The position numbers were made by a program, and so were the translations under genes. A stretch of 64,000 nt of DNA from Myrica gale (lineage: Eukaryota > Streptophyta > Magnoliopsida > Fagales > Myricaceae). Under the pieces are notes generated by a model that was not told the origin of the DNA, did not search any database, and saw only the letters and a list, made by a program, of their open reading frames with translations. The stretch spans positions 19,619,001 to 19,683,000 of the forward strand of contig OZ005618.1 in assembly GCA_963930655.1 (NCBI GenBank), in the 5' to 3' direction. Below are positions 35,438 through 46,955 of the stretch, piece by piece; position 1 is the stretch's first letter, and each line of letters starts with the position of its first letter.

Positions 35438-38400
35438 TTACACATCTTCCATATTATGATCATTATCATGGTCTCCTTCGTAATATTCATCGTCGCGCTG
35501 GATGTGCTTGTCTTGGGTGTGCTCTGAAAAAGGGAGAACCAGAAAACGTTTAGAGGCATATAAAAACAAAAAACAAAAAAAAATTCTGTAACATTCAAGT
35601 TAAAATTGGTTCGGCCACTAATGCCGGCTTGTATGATAGTATGGTAGGGTGCCTAAGATTGAACATCTGACTTACGATCCATGCGCTCATCAGGGTTGTG
35701 CTCATCTTCATCAAAATCAGGAATATAAAAGTCAGGTGGAACCTGCAACAGACAAAGCACTGCTCAGTCCAACTACCCAAAAACTAATGCATGATATCCC
35801 AAATCAACAGATAGTCATCGACAGGAAAGCTGAAAAATGAAATATCACTCAATGAGGCTTCACAAAGAATCAAATGGGTTGTCCGAACCATCAAATTTTT
35901 GGCCAATAGCTTCTTTTTGTTTTACATGGCATTGACTATGTATTCTGTTCTGTGTTCAAGGTTTAACTGAAATGATTATTCCATAATTACAATAGGATCT
36001 CCGTTTCGGGTTGACATAAACAATAAATCACCAATTTCAAGCAACAACTCAATATCTAATTCATGACCACTATTTGATCCGTGCGATATGAGTTGAGATG
36101 CAATAAAACCATAAAAACACGTCAGACTATGTGGGACAGCTGTGAAAATTGCCAATGGACATAACATCAGAAGTCACAACTCAACAAAAACAATTTTTGC
36201 TCTGAGGCATGAGTGTCCCAAGGGAATCCAAAGTCGGTTGGATACCTTAGAGTCCACGTCAGACATCGACAAGCCTGTAGCCTAAAGTCATAAGTTGGTG
36301 TCATCGAAGGTCATCCAAGAACAAGAGAATAACGTAACAAGCAAACAAACATGTAATAGAATCATATAACCAATTCCACTTTGCATGAAAAGGTGGATTT
36401 GACAGCATTCACATTCTTCTCACCTCTTGCATTTGTACACTGGGAGCATGTTGGATGCTGCGAAGATTTTCAAAGACTTGCATTTTGATTGTGCCAAGGT
36501 AAGATTTGCTATTTAAGTTTTCCTGCTCAACCAGCAGGCAAAAAAGGGAAAACAAAGAACAATGAGAGAAAGAGATATTAACAGGAAGAATTCAACATTG
36601 AAAATTTATGTTGGAGACACCTAAATCCTTAAAAGTACTCGTGTACGAACAATCGACTATGAAAACAACTCATTTCAGAAGTTCCAAACAAGCAATTTAA
36701 CTTGTAATAGTTACATTGTTATGGCAATCAAATTGACGAAGGATGAAGTAAAATGCACTAGTAAGATAAATTTCTGAGGAACTACATACTATGTGCCCGT
36801 TTGGAATCCTCAAGGAATAGTCCGGAGCAAAATATTTAATATACTCATTCTCCGGGATCTCTGAAGAAAGATAAATAGATAGTGAGACTTATGCTCAAAA
36901 TGTAAAGAAACTTAATACTGAAGTTATTGCAAAAAGGAAAATATGCATCAAAAGCAGAAAGCATATGACATAAGCAAAACGCAAAGCTATGTGCTAGAAA
37001 TATGCAGATAAAAGAGGATTAATTCACATGTTGAAGGGTAGACAGAATGGTTACAACTCTGAAACACTATAATGCCAAACTTCAGAAACTAATAAAAACA
37101 TCAATTTCGAGAAAACATAAATATTCATAAATGTTTTGCAAACAGTGAATACATAACATCTTACCACCCATTCTTTTATTTTCGCAAAACCAAAGACAAC
37201 GCTTATAAGACGAACAAGGGCTTTAAAAATTTTTCAAAGCCAGAACGCAGACTTTGCACACTTGGGACATCTCATGACAGTGCCGCATGTCTTTTTCCTC
37301 TTCAGAAATGACTCAAGCCAAAATAAATGAAAGCATAATTTAACCCACTAGCTTTCAATAGAGAATCAATGGCACTTGCCATGACAAAAACTAGATAATA
37401 AAAGAGGGTAAATTTCACTACTTCAAACACCTCCAAGCTGTCACTCCATTGGCAATATCTCATCTGAACTATATATCTTGACACATTGCACCTTAACCTA
37501 CCGAAATCTATACTGTGCACCCCTGAATAAGCTCTGACAGTAAAATGAGCGAAAAATAGATCATGTGACAATGGTCAGATCTAAACAGGTGTATATCGCA
37601 AGTTTTAAGTAATTTTAGGGTGCAATGCGTCAAGATCAATAGTTTGAATTTACAAATGGGATCATAATTTGGGCTGCAAGTTTAATTTCCCCTAATAGAA
37701 GAGGAAAGACATAGTAAGCATCCAGGCATATCTGCAAATTAATCACAAAAGAAAGAACATCAAATCAACGTACCATTGGGAAGTTCTGTATCAAGAAGAA
37801 CTCCAGTTTCTACTGTCCAACATCGAGCAACATTCTCTTTCGTATATCCCCCACCTCCAGTTACCTGCACTCAGAAGTTTCCTTCCATAAGTCCCATATA
37901 TGATGCTAGTAAAGTGAGTTCAATACTGGTCAGAAAAAAGCATACCAGTAAAGGCAGATTGAACTTCTTCACAAACCTAACACATTCAGCATGCCCTGTA
38001 AGAAGTAACAGAATGTCACCACCAAGGAAAGTCATTGGAAACTAATTCAAGACTAATCTAAAATTGACAAAAACAGGGAGAAAGAAACAGAATGGCTATA
38101 TCTGACAGTATCTTAGTAGGCCAGGAGAAAAAAGTTTAATTACAAGGAGTATGCACCATCAATGGAAAGATTGAAGCAGCCCAAGCGGTCCCCTGCAAGA
38201 GAATCTGCCCCACATTGGAGAACTATTGCTCCTGGTACATATGTCTCAACAACCTTGGAAATAACCTACAACATAGAAATTTACGAGCAAAAGTTTGCTC
38301 AAGAACTTGGTGGCGCGATCAAGCCAGAAATAAAAGACATCAATCACGAACTTCTTTGCTTACTGCCAGAACTTACACTTTTAAAGAGTCTAGAGAAGCT

Positions 38401-39131
38401 AGTGTCATCTATTCCATCTTTGAGTGGTACATTTATGGCATAGAACTTGCCTTCTCTTTCTCCTATTTCCTTCAGTACAAACAATAGCAATTGAATCAGT
38501 CAAATGTTGAGTTACCAGAGGGCTGCCTTGCGGCAAAGCAGAGGATAGCTAATTCAGCCACTTGACAGGTACCAGTCAGATGGTTCTGGAAATTTATTGT
38601 TGCCATTACTTTTATGAGATATAGCACTGAAATTGATGGAAGATAAGGACTAGAAAGAACCATAAGGAGTGATTTAAGTTTTGAGTAAATTGATAGAAAG
38701 GAAGCTGAAGTCAAGCTCTACAAAATAAATTATAATCACCCTACCGAGATTATACAACAGTGGAACCGAAAAAGTACCCAAAATATTACTTCAACTAAAA
38801 GGAATAGATAAACAACTCCAAAATTAAGCAGACACGTCATGTCCTGATGGGACAGTTTGGCATGTGTAGAGCATAAAACTCAGTTCAAATTAGTAATTAT
38901 TTGGACATGACTGGCTAGATGCATCTCATATACAGAAATCCTAACAGCATAGTGCCATGCAGAACTGAAATTAGAAAATTGTCTCCACCAATGGGATACT
39001 ATCATGAAAGAAAACAATAAAGCATTGAAATATCACCTTGACATCACCAGTTCCAGGAAAAAACATATCCCCGAACTTGTGAAAACTAACAGTCATCACC
39101 CTGTCATGTCCAAATTCACAGATTTAGTCGA

Positions 39132-39171
<40 letters not shown>

Positions 39172-42100
39172 CATGATAACTGCAATAAGAATATTCAAGT
39201 CGATCTACTGGATTGGTCACAACTATCAATCATACATTCTTACTACTTTGGAAGGAATAGAAAAATAGAAAGAAAACATAACATGATTTATCATGGTTTG
39301 ATGCAATCCATGCGATTAAAGGTCAGCACTCTCACTTTCCAAAAACATTAATACAACTAATAAAGACCAAACTCATTGATTGCTAGACTTAAGAATGTAC
39401 AATTTACATGAATAAATGAGCTTTCCATAACATAACTGTTGTGCTGGGTGAACAGGAAGAAATTCCACTATGGACGTTCAGCTGTAGCCTGTAGGATCAT
39501 GAAAATTTGGAGGTGGCCAAATTGCATAAAATGGAAGTATCACCATTGATGTTGAAAGTACCAAGGGGTTTCTCAAAATCTTTGAGGGCCCTGGTCACCT
39601 CAAGTGTTCTAAAACCTCCCCTACTGTCGGGTCCATATGGCAAACCAGTTGCTTATTTCGTGCTGTAGTCTAATTAGCCAAGTAATTGCTTCTGAGGTAT
39701 CCTATTTAATATAATTTTGTAAATGTTTGCCATAACTTCCCTTCTAACAAAGCAACATCCAGATTCTATTAACAAAGCCAACAAATCATCATGTATCACT
39801 TGACAAGAAATAAGAAGTCTGATCATCTAGTATCCTTAGCAGTATGTGATAATATGTGAACTGATACTTAAATAAGTTTAATTCACCGATGAATTCTCTG
39901 ACATAACTGTTCTAATCCAAAACCATTATACAATAATATGGTTGTTTTACCTATCAGTGAAATAAAAGGCTTCTTCTACACCATCACCATGATGCACGTC
40001 TATATCAATATACAAAACACGAGCATGATGTTTTAGAAGCTCCAAGATTCCCAAAACCAAGTCATTGATGTAACAAAAGCCGGATGCCTCACACTTCTTG
40101 GCATGGTGTAATCCACCAGCCCAATTTATAGCAATGTCACAGAGTTGATTGTTCAATCTGCGTGCAGCATCTGCCAGCAAATGTCAATCGCAACATAAGG
40201 TTTTGAACAGGCAGACCCAATCTTTAGAGTAAGACTCGAGCAGTTAAATTACTGTTAATTACCTAAAGTTCCACCAGCATAAATTTGGCAAAACTCAAAC
40301 AAGTTTTCAAAGACGGGGCAATCTTCTCCAAGATTATCTGGTCAAGAGCAACATAAATAGAGAGTCAGCAAAAACTGTAGTTAATCAATCCAAAGAAAAT
40401 AACATCAAAAGAGAATCTTGGAGCTAAGACATACTCAAATTAGAGTTGAATCATGAGATTTCATTAAATGCAAAAATCTAGAGTAAAATAGATCCTTTTG
40501 GTTCCTTTTTGTTTTGGCAGCTGGGGGGGAGTAGAAAGAGGTCACATTTTAAAAAAGAAGAAGAGAGAAATAAATGACAACTGTGATGCTGCTGAAATAG
40601 TTACTCTCCAATTACCCAAAAAAAAAAACAAAATAGTTACTCAACTCCACAAACCACTAAAAAAAAGAGTCAACAGATGATGGAAGAAAAAAGTTGGCGA
40701 CCATATCCTGGAAACACCAAGTACCTATACGAAACACTAAATAATACCATCACGAACCAATCTATTGCTATCACCACATGCTCAAACATTAATACCAAAA
40801 TCATAGTCAATAAAACCATTGGTCGCACCAAATTGAACTGCCCACCTAGAAAATTATTACTTGCTATCATCATGGTTTGGACTTTGAACCTCAAGCTCGA
40901 ATGAGAACAGGAGCTACAAGACCTTCTTTGGGAAGGTATTTTGAATTGTCCGTACTTATTCATTATTGAGACTATCTAAAACTACAACGGTTATATAAGA
41001 CAAATATGATACATAGCAACCACTCCTCTCCAAGATTATAAACCTGTGGTCAACCCACCACTCCCTCGGTTGATGCTTGGTTCCCCTTTGATCACTATGC
41101 TCACAGCCAAAACTTCACAATTCTCGAAACTTACGACCTCAATTTTTTTTTCCAAGGAGCAAAACACAATAATCAATTTGTCTATCTAAATATTGTGACA
41201 TACCCTCAATACTTTTCCAACATGTGTCAAGACAATGATAATAAATGAATAGTACAAGATATGACTAGTGTATAATTAGTGAATCTAGAGATAATAAGGC
41301 ATACATTTTGCCAAGTCATTTGAGAACAAGTGTTGAGAGTCAGGTGTAATCCGGTGTAAAAAGTCTACATAATCTGCTGAATGAAACTGAGCAAGCTCAA
41401 CCGGATATGCCTTGTGAGGGCGCTGCATTAGACAACACAAACAAACCAGGACATCAATAGTTGGCAGAGAACTTACAGAATCAACCACTCCAATCCAACA
41501 AAAGAGAACAGAAAAAGTATTGAACACAAAGAATCTAACTATTAGATCAAGCAGTTCCACGTTTAGTAACTAACGTAAATTTCCATCTTCTGGTGGAGCT
41601 CGTAGGAGAGGACGAGATGGTGGGTCATACAAAGCCGGTGCGGTTTCATGGGATGGTTCGGTCCAAAATAAACGCTACCCACATCCCCTGCAATACCCAT
41701 TTTGACATAAGTAACTTTCTATGAACTTCATTTCTTTCATTGCCAGAAAAAAATGTTTGATGCTAAATATAACGGATATATAACTTTGGTATAAAACTCT
41801 ACCAAGTAGACATATAAATCAAAATTATATACTTATGAAGAAATTCATGACTATAACACGGCCTAGTCTGGTTGCAAATCAGACCAAATCAAAATCCTAA
41901 AGAAAACCAATCAAAAGTATCAGTTTGAGGCTTAAATTGTACTTCCTTAGAGTTCTAGAAATACCCTAAATTATGAAAAATTGGAACCGCTTCGCAAAAA
42001 TTGCATGAATAATCAATTTCATGCACTAGTAAGAGTTTGTTACGTTAGAGAATATAATTTAAATACTAAAATCTACCTCTTCTTAATAACTTAGGCTCTT

Positions 42101-43008
42101 GGGATAGATGGTGATTTCACATGGTAGCAATTTCATGCACTAGTAAGAGCTTATTATGTTAGAGAAAATAGTTCAAATACTCAAAATCTACCTCTTCCAA
42201 ATAGCTTAGGCTATTGGGATAGATGTTGATTTCACATGGTATCAAATCCAAAGACATAAGTTCAAAACATGACTGCACTTTACACATTCCAATTAAATAT
42301 TTTATGTGTTTGGCTTATCTATCAAGAGAGAGTCTAGCCCACACGTGAGAAAAGTATTAGAGAATATAATTCAAACAATAAAATCTATCTCTTATCTATC
42401 AAGGGAGGGTTCAGCCCACACATGCGGGGGAGTATTAGGTAATATAAGTAAAAGAATAAAATCTATCTCTTCATGATTAAGGTTTTAGGACAAGTGGTAT
42501 TTTAATACGTTATCGTCTCTCATTTATGTCAACAATATTTTGGAGCACTTCAGCCACCGGTTCACTCCCAGGGTGTTGTGACCTCGTTCGCACAATCAAG
42601 CTAACTAAACAAATACCGAAAAGTTGCATTAGGCACTGCTGCGCAGCGGTTCGCTTCCCTCAGTTCCAAGTCACAAAGATTTCCAGAAGGATCCTCTAAG
42701 TTAACTCCTTTTTGCATTTACCATTTTTCTTCGCAAAGAAACAGACTATACGATCATCTGCACAGATATATCGAGAAAGGCTAGGTTTCGATTTAATAAA
42801 TATCTTTGTATAATACAATAAATGTTGGAAACAATGCAAACGCATTTGTGTTGCTAAGCGAAAGACGATTTTTCTTCAGCGTACAGTGCAAGATCAAATT
42901 ACAAAACAAGAGAGATTTTATTTTTTTTGCTTTGAATTGTATATAGTATTGAGGCGAATAAAACACATTACCGTCGTAAAAGTAGGCAATGCGGTCTTTG
43001 GAGCGCAT
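35438..43008 (-). CDS. HDA9: Class I (RPD3-type) histone deacetylase, HDA9 orthologue
   Basis: Fourteen minus-strand exons: 42972-43008, 41575-41687, 41305-41422, 40263-40337, 39951-40170, 39037-39100, 38377-38469, 38157-38265, 37946-37995, 37774-37864, 36790-36860, 36424-36522, 35676-35742 and 35438-35523. All have GT-AG borders and sum to 1,293 nt, 430 aa (Arabidopsis HDA9 is 426). It starts [13 protein letters not shown]. Active-site pair H136-H137 (GLHHAKK), zinc ligands D172 and H174 (DIDVHHGDG) and D261 (GADSL), and catalytic Y300 (GGGGY) are all present. The acidic tail [16 protein letters not shown] is characteristic of HDA9. It removes acetyl groups from histone lysines in the nucleus; in Arabidopsis HDA9 acts with POWERDRESS in flowering and senescence control. 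Intact; introns carry retroelement relics and a microsatellite. Confidence 0.95.
39131..39171. repeat. (TA)n(GA)n microsatellite in HDA9 intron 5
   Basis: A run of about 14 TA units followed directly by about 7 GA units. Likely length-polymorphic. Confidence 0.85.
42014..42530. repeat. Ty1-copia LTR relics in HDA9 intron 1
   Basis: Two tandem copies about 114 bp apart (from 42014 and 42128) share TTTCATGCACTAGTAAGAG, 'gttagagaa.ata', 'atctacctcttc' and 'gatttcacatggtatca'. The last is like a copia LTR end followed by a tRNA-Met primer site (TGGTATCA). Further degenerate pieces (GTATTAGAGAATATAATTCA) follow at 42347-42480. No coding domain remains. Confidence 0.55.
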
Positions 43009-45060
43009 CTCCACAAGAAGCCCAATGGAGGAAGAGAGAGCAAAGAAGATGGCTAGACTATACGGGTTTCGCCACTACAGGGGTCGAGAGGGAAAGACAG
43101 TCTGACATGCTTGAGCTGTTCGCCAATTCTTTCAAATGCGTGGTATGCATCAGCTCCCCGCGGGGACTTGGGGCCTATCAGGGCATCGTAAGGAGTCAGC
43201 GAGATCTGGACCCTTTATTTTATTAAAAAAACACCTTTACATACTTTCTGACGTGGCGGTGTTTAATCAAGGTTTACTACATACTTTCTGACGTGGCGGT
43301 GTTTAATCAAGGTTACGTTCGTTTGTTGAAAAAATGGAGGATTGGAATCCCTCCTTCATGTTCGACAAACACCGAACCAAAGTTAAGATTCTAATGTCCC
43401 TCCCCCTGCTTTTTCCCCTGGGCATGACAGCTGTGTCCCTTGCCTTTCCCCTGCGCAGGAGGCTTTTAGTTGCAATCCCTCGTGCGTCACATGCGCCTAG
43501 GTCCACCTAGACACGAATTCATGCGTGATGTTTTTCCACTTTCCCATTTCGTTCTTCTTCTTTCTTTTTTTTATTTTTTTTACATCATTAATTATATCTT
43601 CTTCTTCTTTAGCTTTTTTGTCTTAACCGTATAATACTCTTCCTTCTTCTATTTTTTTAATAGCTTTCAGATATTTATATTATAATAAATGACAGACTTC
43701 AATTGTTTCTATATCTTAATGACAGACTTCAATTGTTTCTACGGTGAATGTCTAACCTACTACCTACGCAAGACCGATTAGCCAGAAATTTTCAATTCGA
43801 AAGTGAGCATTTGCATTGCTGAATATGTGGTATGTGGAGTGTGGAGTTAAATCATCGCAGTAGTTGAATATTTCTGATTTTGCAAACAAGCAAAAAGCAT
43901 AATGGTTGAATGTTATTCATAAGCCAAGGGACATCTTGAGAATTCCAGAGGAGGAATGCTAGTTTTTTCAAATTTATGCCTTGGTTACAATAGATTCAAT
44001 TTGGATGTATAGGAGTCAATTACTACATGGAAGAGCAACTGAGTCTTTATTAATGACACATTAGTTGGCGAATCTATGAGATCAGCGAGGAACATCTAGT
44101 AACATGGCAGGATTGAAGAGAAGGAGAATGAGGTGTAGAAAAATGGAGACTCCTACCATCTGGTAATATGAAATTAAGGGCGTGTTCATTTGTAAAAATA
44201 TTTTAGAATACAATAGGATTGAATAAATGTATAAAAATATATATTTATACACAAACACCAATACTTTTTACACAATCTCCAATATATATTTTTTTAAAAA
44301 ATATAACAAATATTCTTTCTCCATACTTTTTTACCTAACCTCAATATTTTTTTATTAAACAATTACATCAATTCATCTATATTTACAATTTTTAGAAACT
44401 CTAACAAAAATTAAATATCTTTAAAACTTTTCACCAATTTTTACACAAAAACCCGTAAAACTCAAATATACATAAATATTCACAATTCTATCGCAAGCTT
44501 AAAAATCTTTACAAAAAGAACATCTTCTTAGTGTGAATGTCACTAATATCAAGGAGTACTCGTCTATTGCATTGGTAGTAAAAAATTCTATGGAAGACAT
44601 AGTTCATGGTGATACTAATGATGGTGGAGTGGATGGTAAAATTCAAAAACTAGAACACTTTGGGCATGTTCGTTTTGAGAAAAAAGTTTAGGATTTAAAT
44701 CCAACTTTCTAAATTTACAATCTTAACACTACTCATACACGCATTCTAATATAACTCAACATTATTTTTTTTACACATATCAATACAAGTCAATATCTTC
44801 TACGTACACATCAATAAAACTTAATCATCAACTAAATATTCACGACCCGACTAAAATCCTGAAAACTTTCTGGAAACGAACGTACTCCTTGTATTGAAAT
44901 TGATTCAATGATTGTAGAGCAAGCCTCACGAAATCATTGCAAATTGAACATGTTGTCAATGAGTTTGTTAAATGGTTGAAGTAGGTAGATGGTTGGAATC
45001 TAAGACAAACAAACAGGATGGCTAATTCCAGATCATTTAGCCAAGTGAGCCGTTGTTGCT
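43009..45060. other. HDA9 upstream region and intergenic repeats
   Basis: HDA9 leader and promoter at 43009-43200. Then a 40-bp tandem duplication (43241-43320, unit ATACTTTCTGACGTGGCGGT), a 31-bp duplication near 43689-43743 (unit TAATGACAGACTTCAATTGT), an A+T-rich dispersed repeat (44177-44533, same family as 20830-21160) and a MITE (44662-44888). No gene is seen. Confidence 0.5.
44662..44888. mobile_element. 227-bp TIR MITE
   Basis: Left end GGGCATGTTCGTTTTGAG and complement of the right end GGAGTACGTTCGTTTCCAG, followed by matching GTTTAGGATTT / GTTTTCAGGATTT. The interior is A+T-rich. Target duplication unclear. Confidence 0.55.
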
Positions 45061-45069
45061 TTATATTTA

Positions 45070-45535
45070 AGGAAATTTGATTTTTAATCACTGGGTTTTC
45101 ACCCCTTTTCAATTTTAGTCATAAAACTTAATGTTTCAAATTTTTAGTCCTTGATCTTTCTATACTTGAAAAAAATAGTCCGGCCGTTACGATCTATTAG
45201 TTTAACTAATGAAATATTTTTCCACGCCAGCCCACCGTTTGAACCGAATTAGCCTAAACGACAAGTAGCTCCCATGCAATCTAATTGAAGCTATGTGTTG
45301 TAGGTGTTGTCCTCCAAGACCAACGTTAGTCACTTGCCCTGCATCCCTTTCGTAAATGTATGCTGTTTATTTCCAATTTTTTAGTCGACCTTAAAAAAAG
45401 AGTAAGACAAGAGTTTCAACTGAAAGGTGTGTTTCACACTAATTGATGTTGAGAAATCAGCTAACTCTTCCCCTCGTGTATCCATGGCCATTCCATAGTC
45501 ATAACTCTTTGAACCCTTTCGTAAACCCTAGAACA
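45070..45535 (+). repeat. Left TIR of the MULE
   Basis: Inverted counterpart of 56040-56538. Shared blocks in order: 'tttttagtcataaa.cttaatgtttcaaat', 'gaattagcctaaacgac', 'tcctccaagaccaa.gttagtcactt', 'aaaaaaagagtaagacaa' and 'gtgtatccatgg'. By eye most positions match, with a few indels. It presumably contains the promoter of the GRF gene. Confidence 0.88.
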
Positions 45536-46430
45536 GGAGGAGGTGGAAACGGAGGAGGACTGCTGCGACGGGAAAGAGCTCTGGTGGTTCCCTCGATTTT
45601 TTCTCTAGCAATTGTTGATGCCGATGAAAGAAAACAGGTTCGGTTATTGTTGATACCGATGAAAGAAAACATGGTTCCCTTGATTTTTTCTCCAGAAATT
45701 GTTTATGCGATTTTGGAAAGTTAAAACCCTTTATGGTTTTGTTTGTTCGATTTTTGTTAGGCATTCTAAGATGATTGAGACAGATTAAATTGATACGTTA
45801 ATCTAGCATTTCCTTTTTAATAAAACGAGAAAGGGAGAGAGAGAGAGAGAGGCTCACTTCAAGGACTTCAATAACGAAAGTTCTTAATCCCCCCGAATCA
45901 TAGAGTTGGTTCGTTTTCTTTTTCTTTGATCTTAGCACCACAAGTAACTCTTGCTCTAAGTCATAACCTAGATTTTTCTTCAATTTCCTGGGTTTGAGCT
46001 CTATTATCTTAGTTTGGATTCTTTGTTCTTGTTCCGGATTCAAGTTCTTAGTCTTTCCTATAATGTTGATCTCTCCAAGGTTCTGCCAGAATGGGTCACA
46101 ATTGGGTTTTCTGCTTCGACTTTTTAAACAGTATTAAATATTGAAGTAATTGTTGTTAATGTTGTTGTTTATTCAATATTGGTATTGAATATTAACCCAT
46201 TTAATATGGAGGAAACTATTTATTCAATGTTGGTCAGAGCTTGGTGAACCATAATGTGCGCTTGGACCCATTTATTCAATATTGAAGAAATTGTTTATTC
46301 TCATGGTTTAGAAGTTAGGTGTCATATGTTGATGAATATTAAATGTTTGGAAAATATTTCCTGTTTTGTTCTAGTTCTTAAGATGCCTTTTTTTCAACAT
46401 AAAATAAGTGTTTTTATTATCATCATACAG

Positions 46431-46925
46431 CTCGCATTCGTCATCTTCCGTCACTGCTAGTGGAGGTCATGGGTCAGTGTTATGTCATTATGGATTGATG
46501 GCACCACTGAAGATGATATTGACTGACTTCAACCCTAGAAGACTCTTCTTTGGGTGCGTGAAATGAATGAAAAATCTATAAGTGTTCAACCAACTTTATA
46601 TTTATCCAAAGAATTTTGACATAGTTTTTTAATGGTTAGATATTTATCTTCTTGAATACGTCAATAGAAACAAGAGTCGTGCAACTTCTTTTTGTGGTAT
46701 GATCCTCCAACTTGCCCCCGCGGGATGGAGGTTAGGCCGATGTTGACGAAGAAGATAAATGCTTTGGAAAGTGAGAAGTCAGACCTAGAGATTATAAACA
46801 AAAGGCTAACGAAGAACATAAACGCCCTGGAAAGTGAGAAATTAGATCTAGAGATTACAAACAAAAGGCTGAAATACACGATATGGCTCTCTTGGATTGT
46901 TGTTGTTGTCATCAGTGCTCTTTAG
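46431..46925 (+). CDS. GRF-type zinc-finger, coiled-coil, TM protein (MULE companion)
   Basis: The coding sequence is split. The first exon ends at 46557 (the TGC codon before GTGAAA) and is open back to a possible acceptor at 46430; it encodes CHYGLMAPLKMILTDFN then PRRLFFGC. The next exon starts at 46675 or 46677 and encodes CNFFLWYDPPTCPRG, a coiled coil of two duplicated 21-residue units (LTKKINALESEK... and LTKNINALESEK...), and a C-terminal membrane helix WLSWIVVVVISAL, stopping at 46923-46925. Together this is the GRF zinc finger layout of At4g04775-like plant proteins. The finger looks damaged: the expected second Cys is Tyr (CHYG) and the usual GR is RR. I found no start codon, so a further 5' exon is missing or the copy is dead. 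It is read inward from the left TIR. Confidence 0.65.
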
Positions 46926-46955
46926 GTGAAGATAAATTCAGAGTAATTGTACTAT

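Noticed and set aside
38004-39351. Several plus-strand open frames across HDA9 introns
   Set aside because: They are antisense to verified HDA9 exons and introns and include a microsatellite.
45798-46043. 81-aa minus-strand frame rich in Lys/Glu/Leu inside the MULE
   Set aside because: It ends in a (GA)n run and lies antisense to the likely leader of the GRF gene; no recognisable domain.
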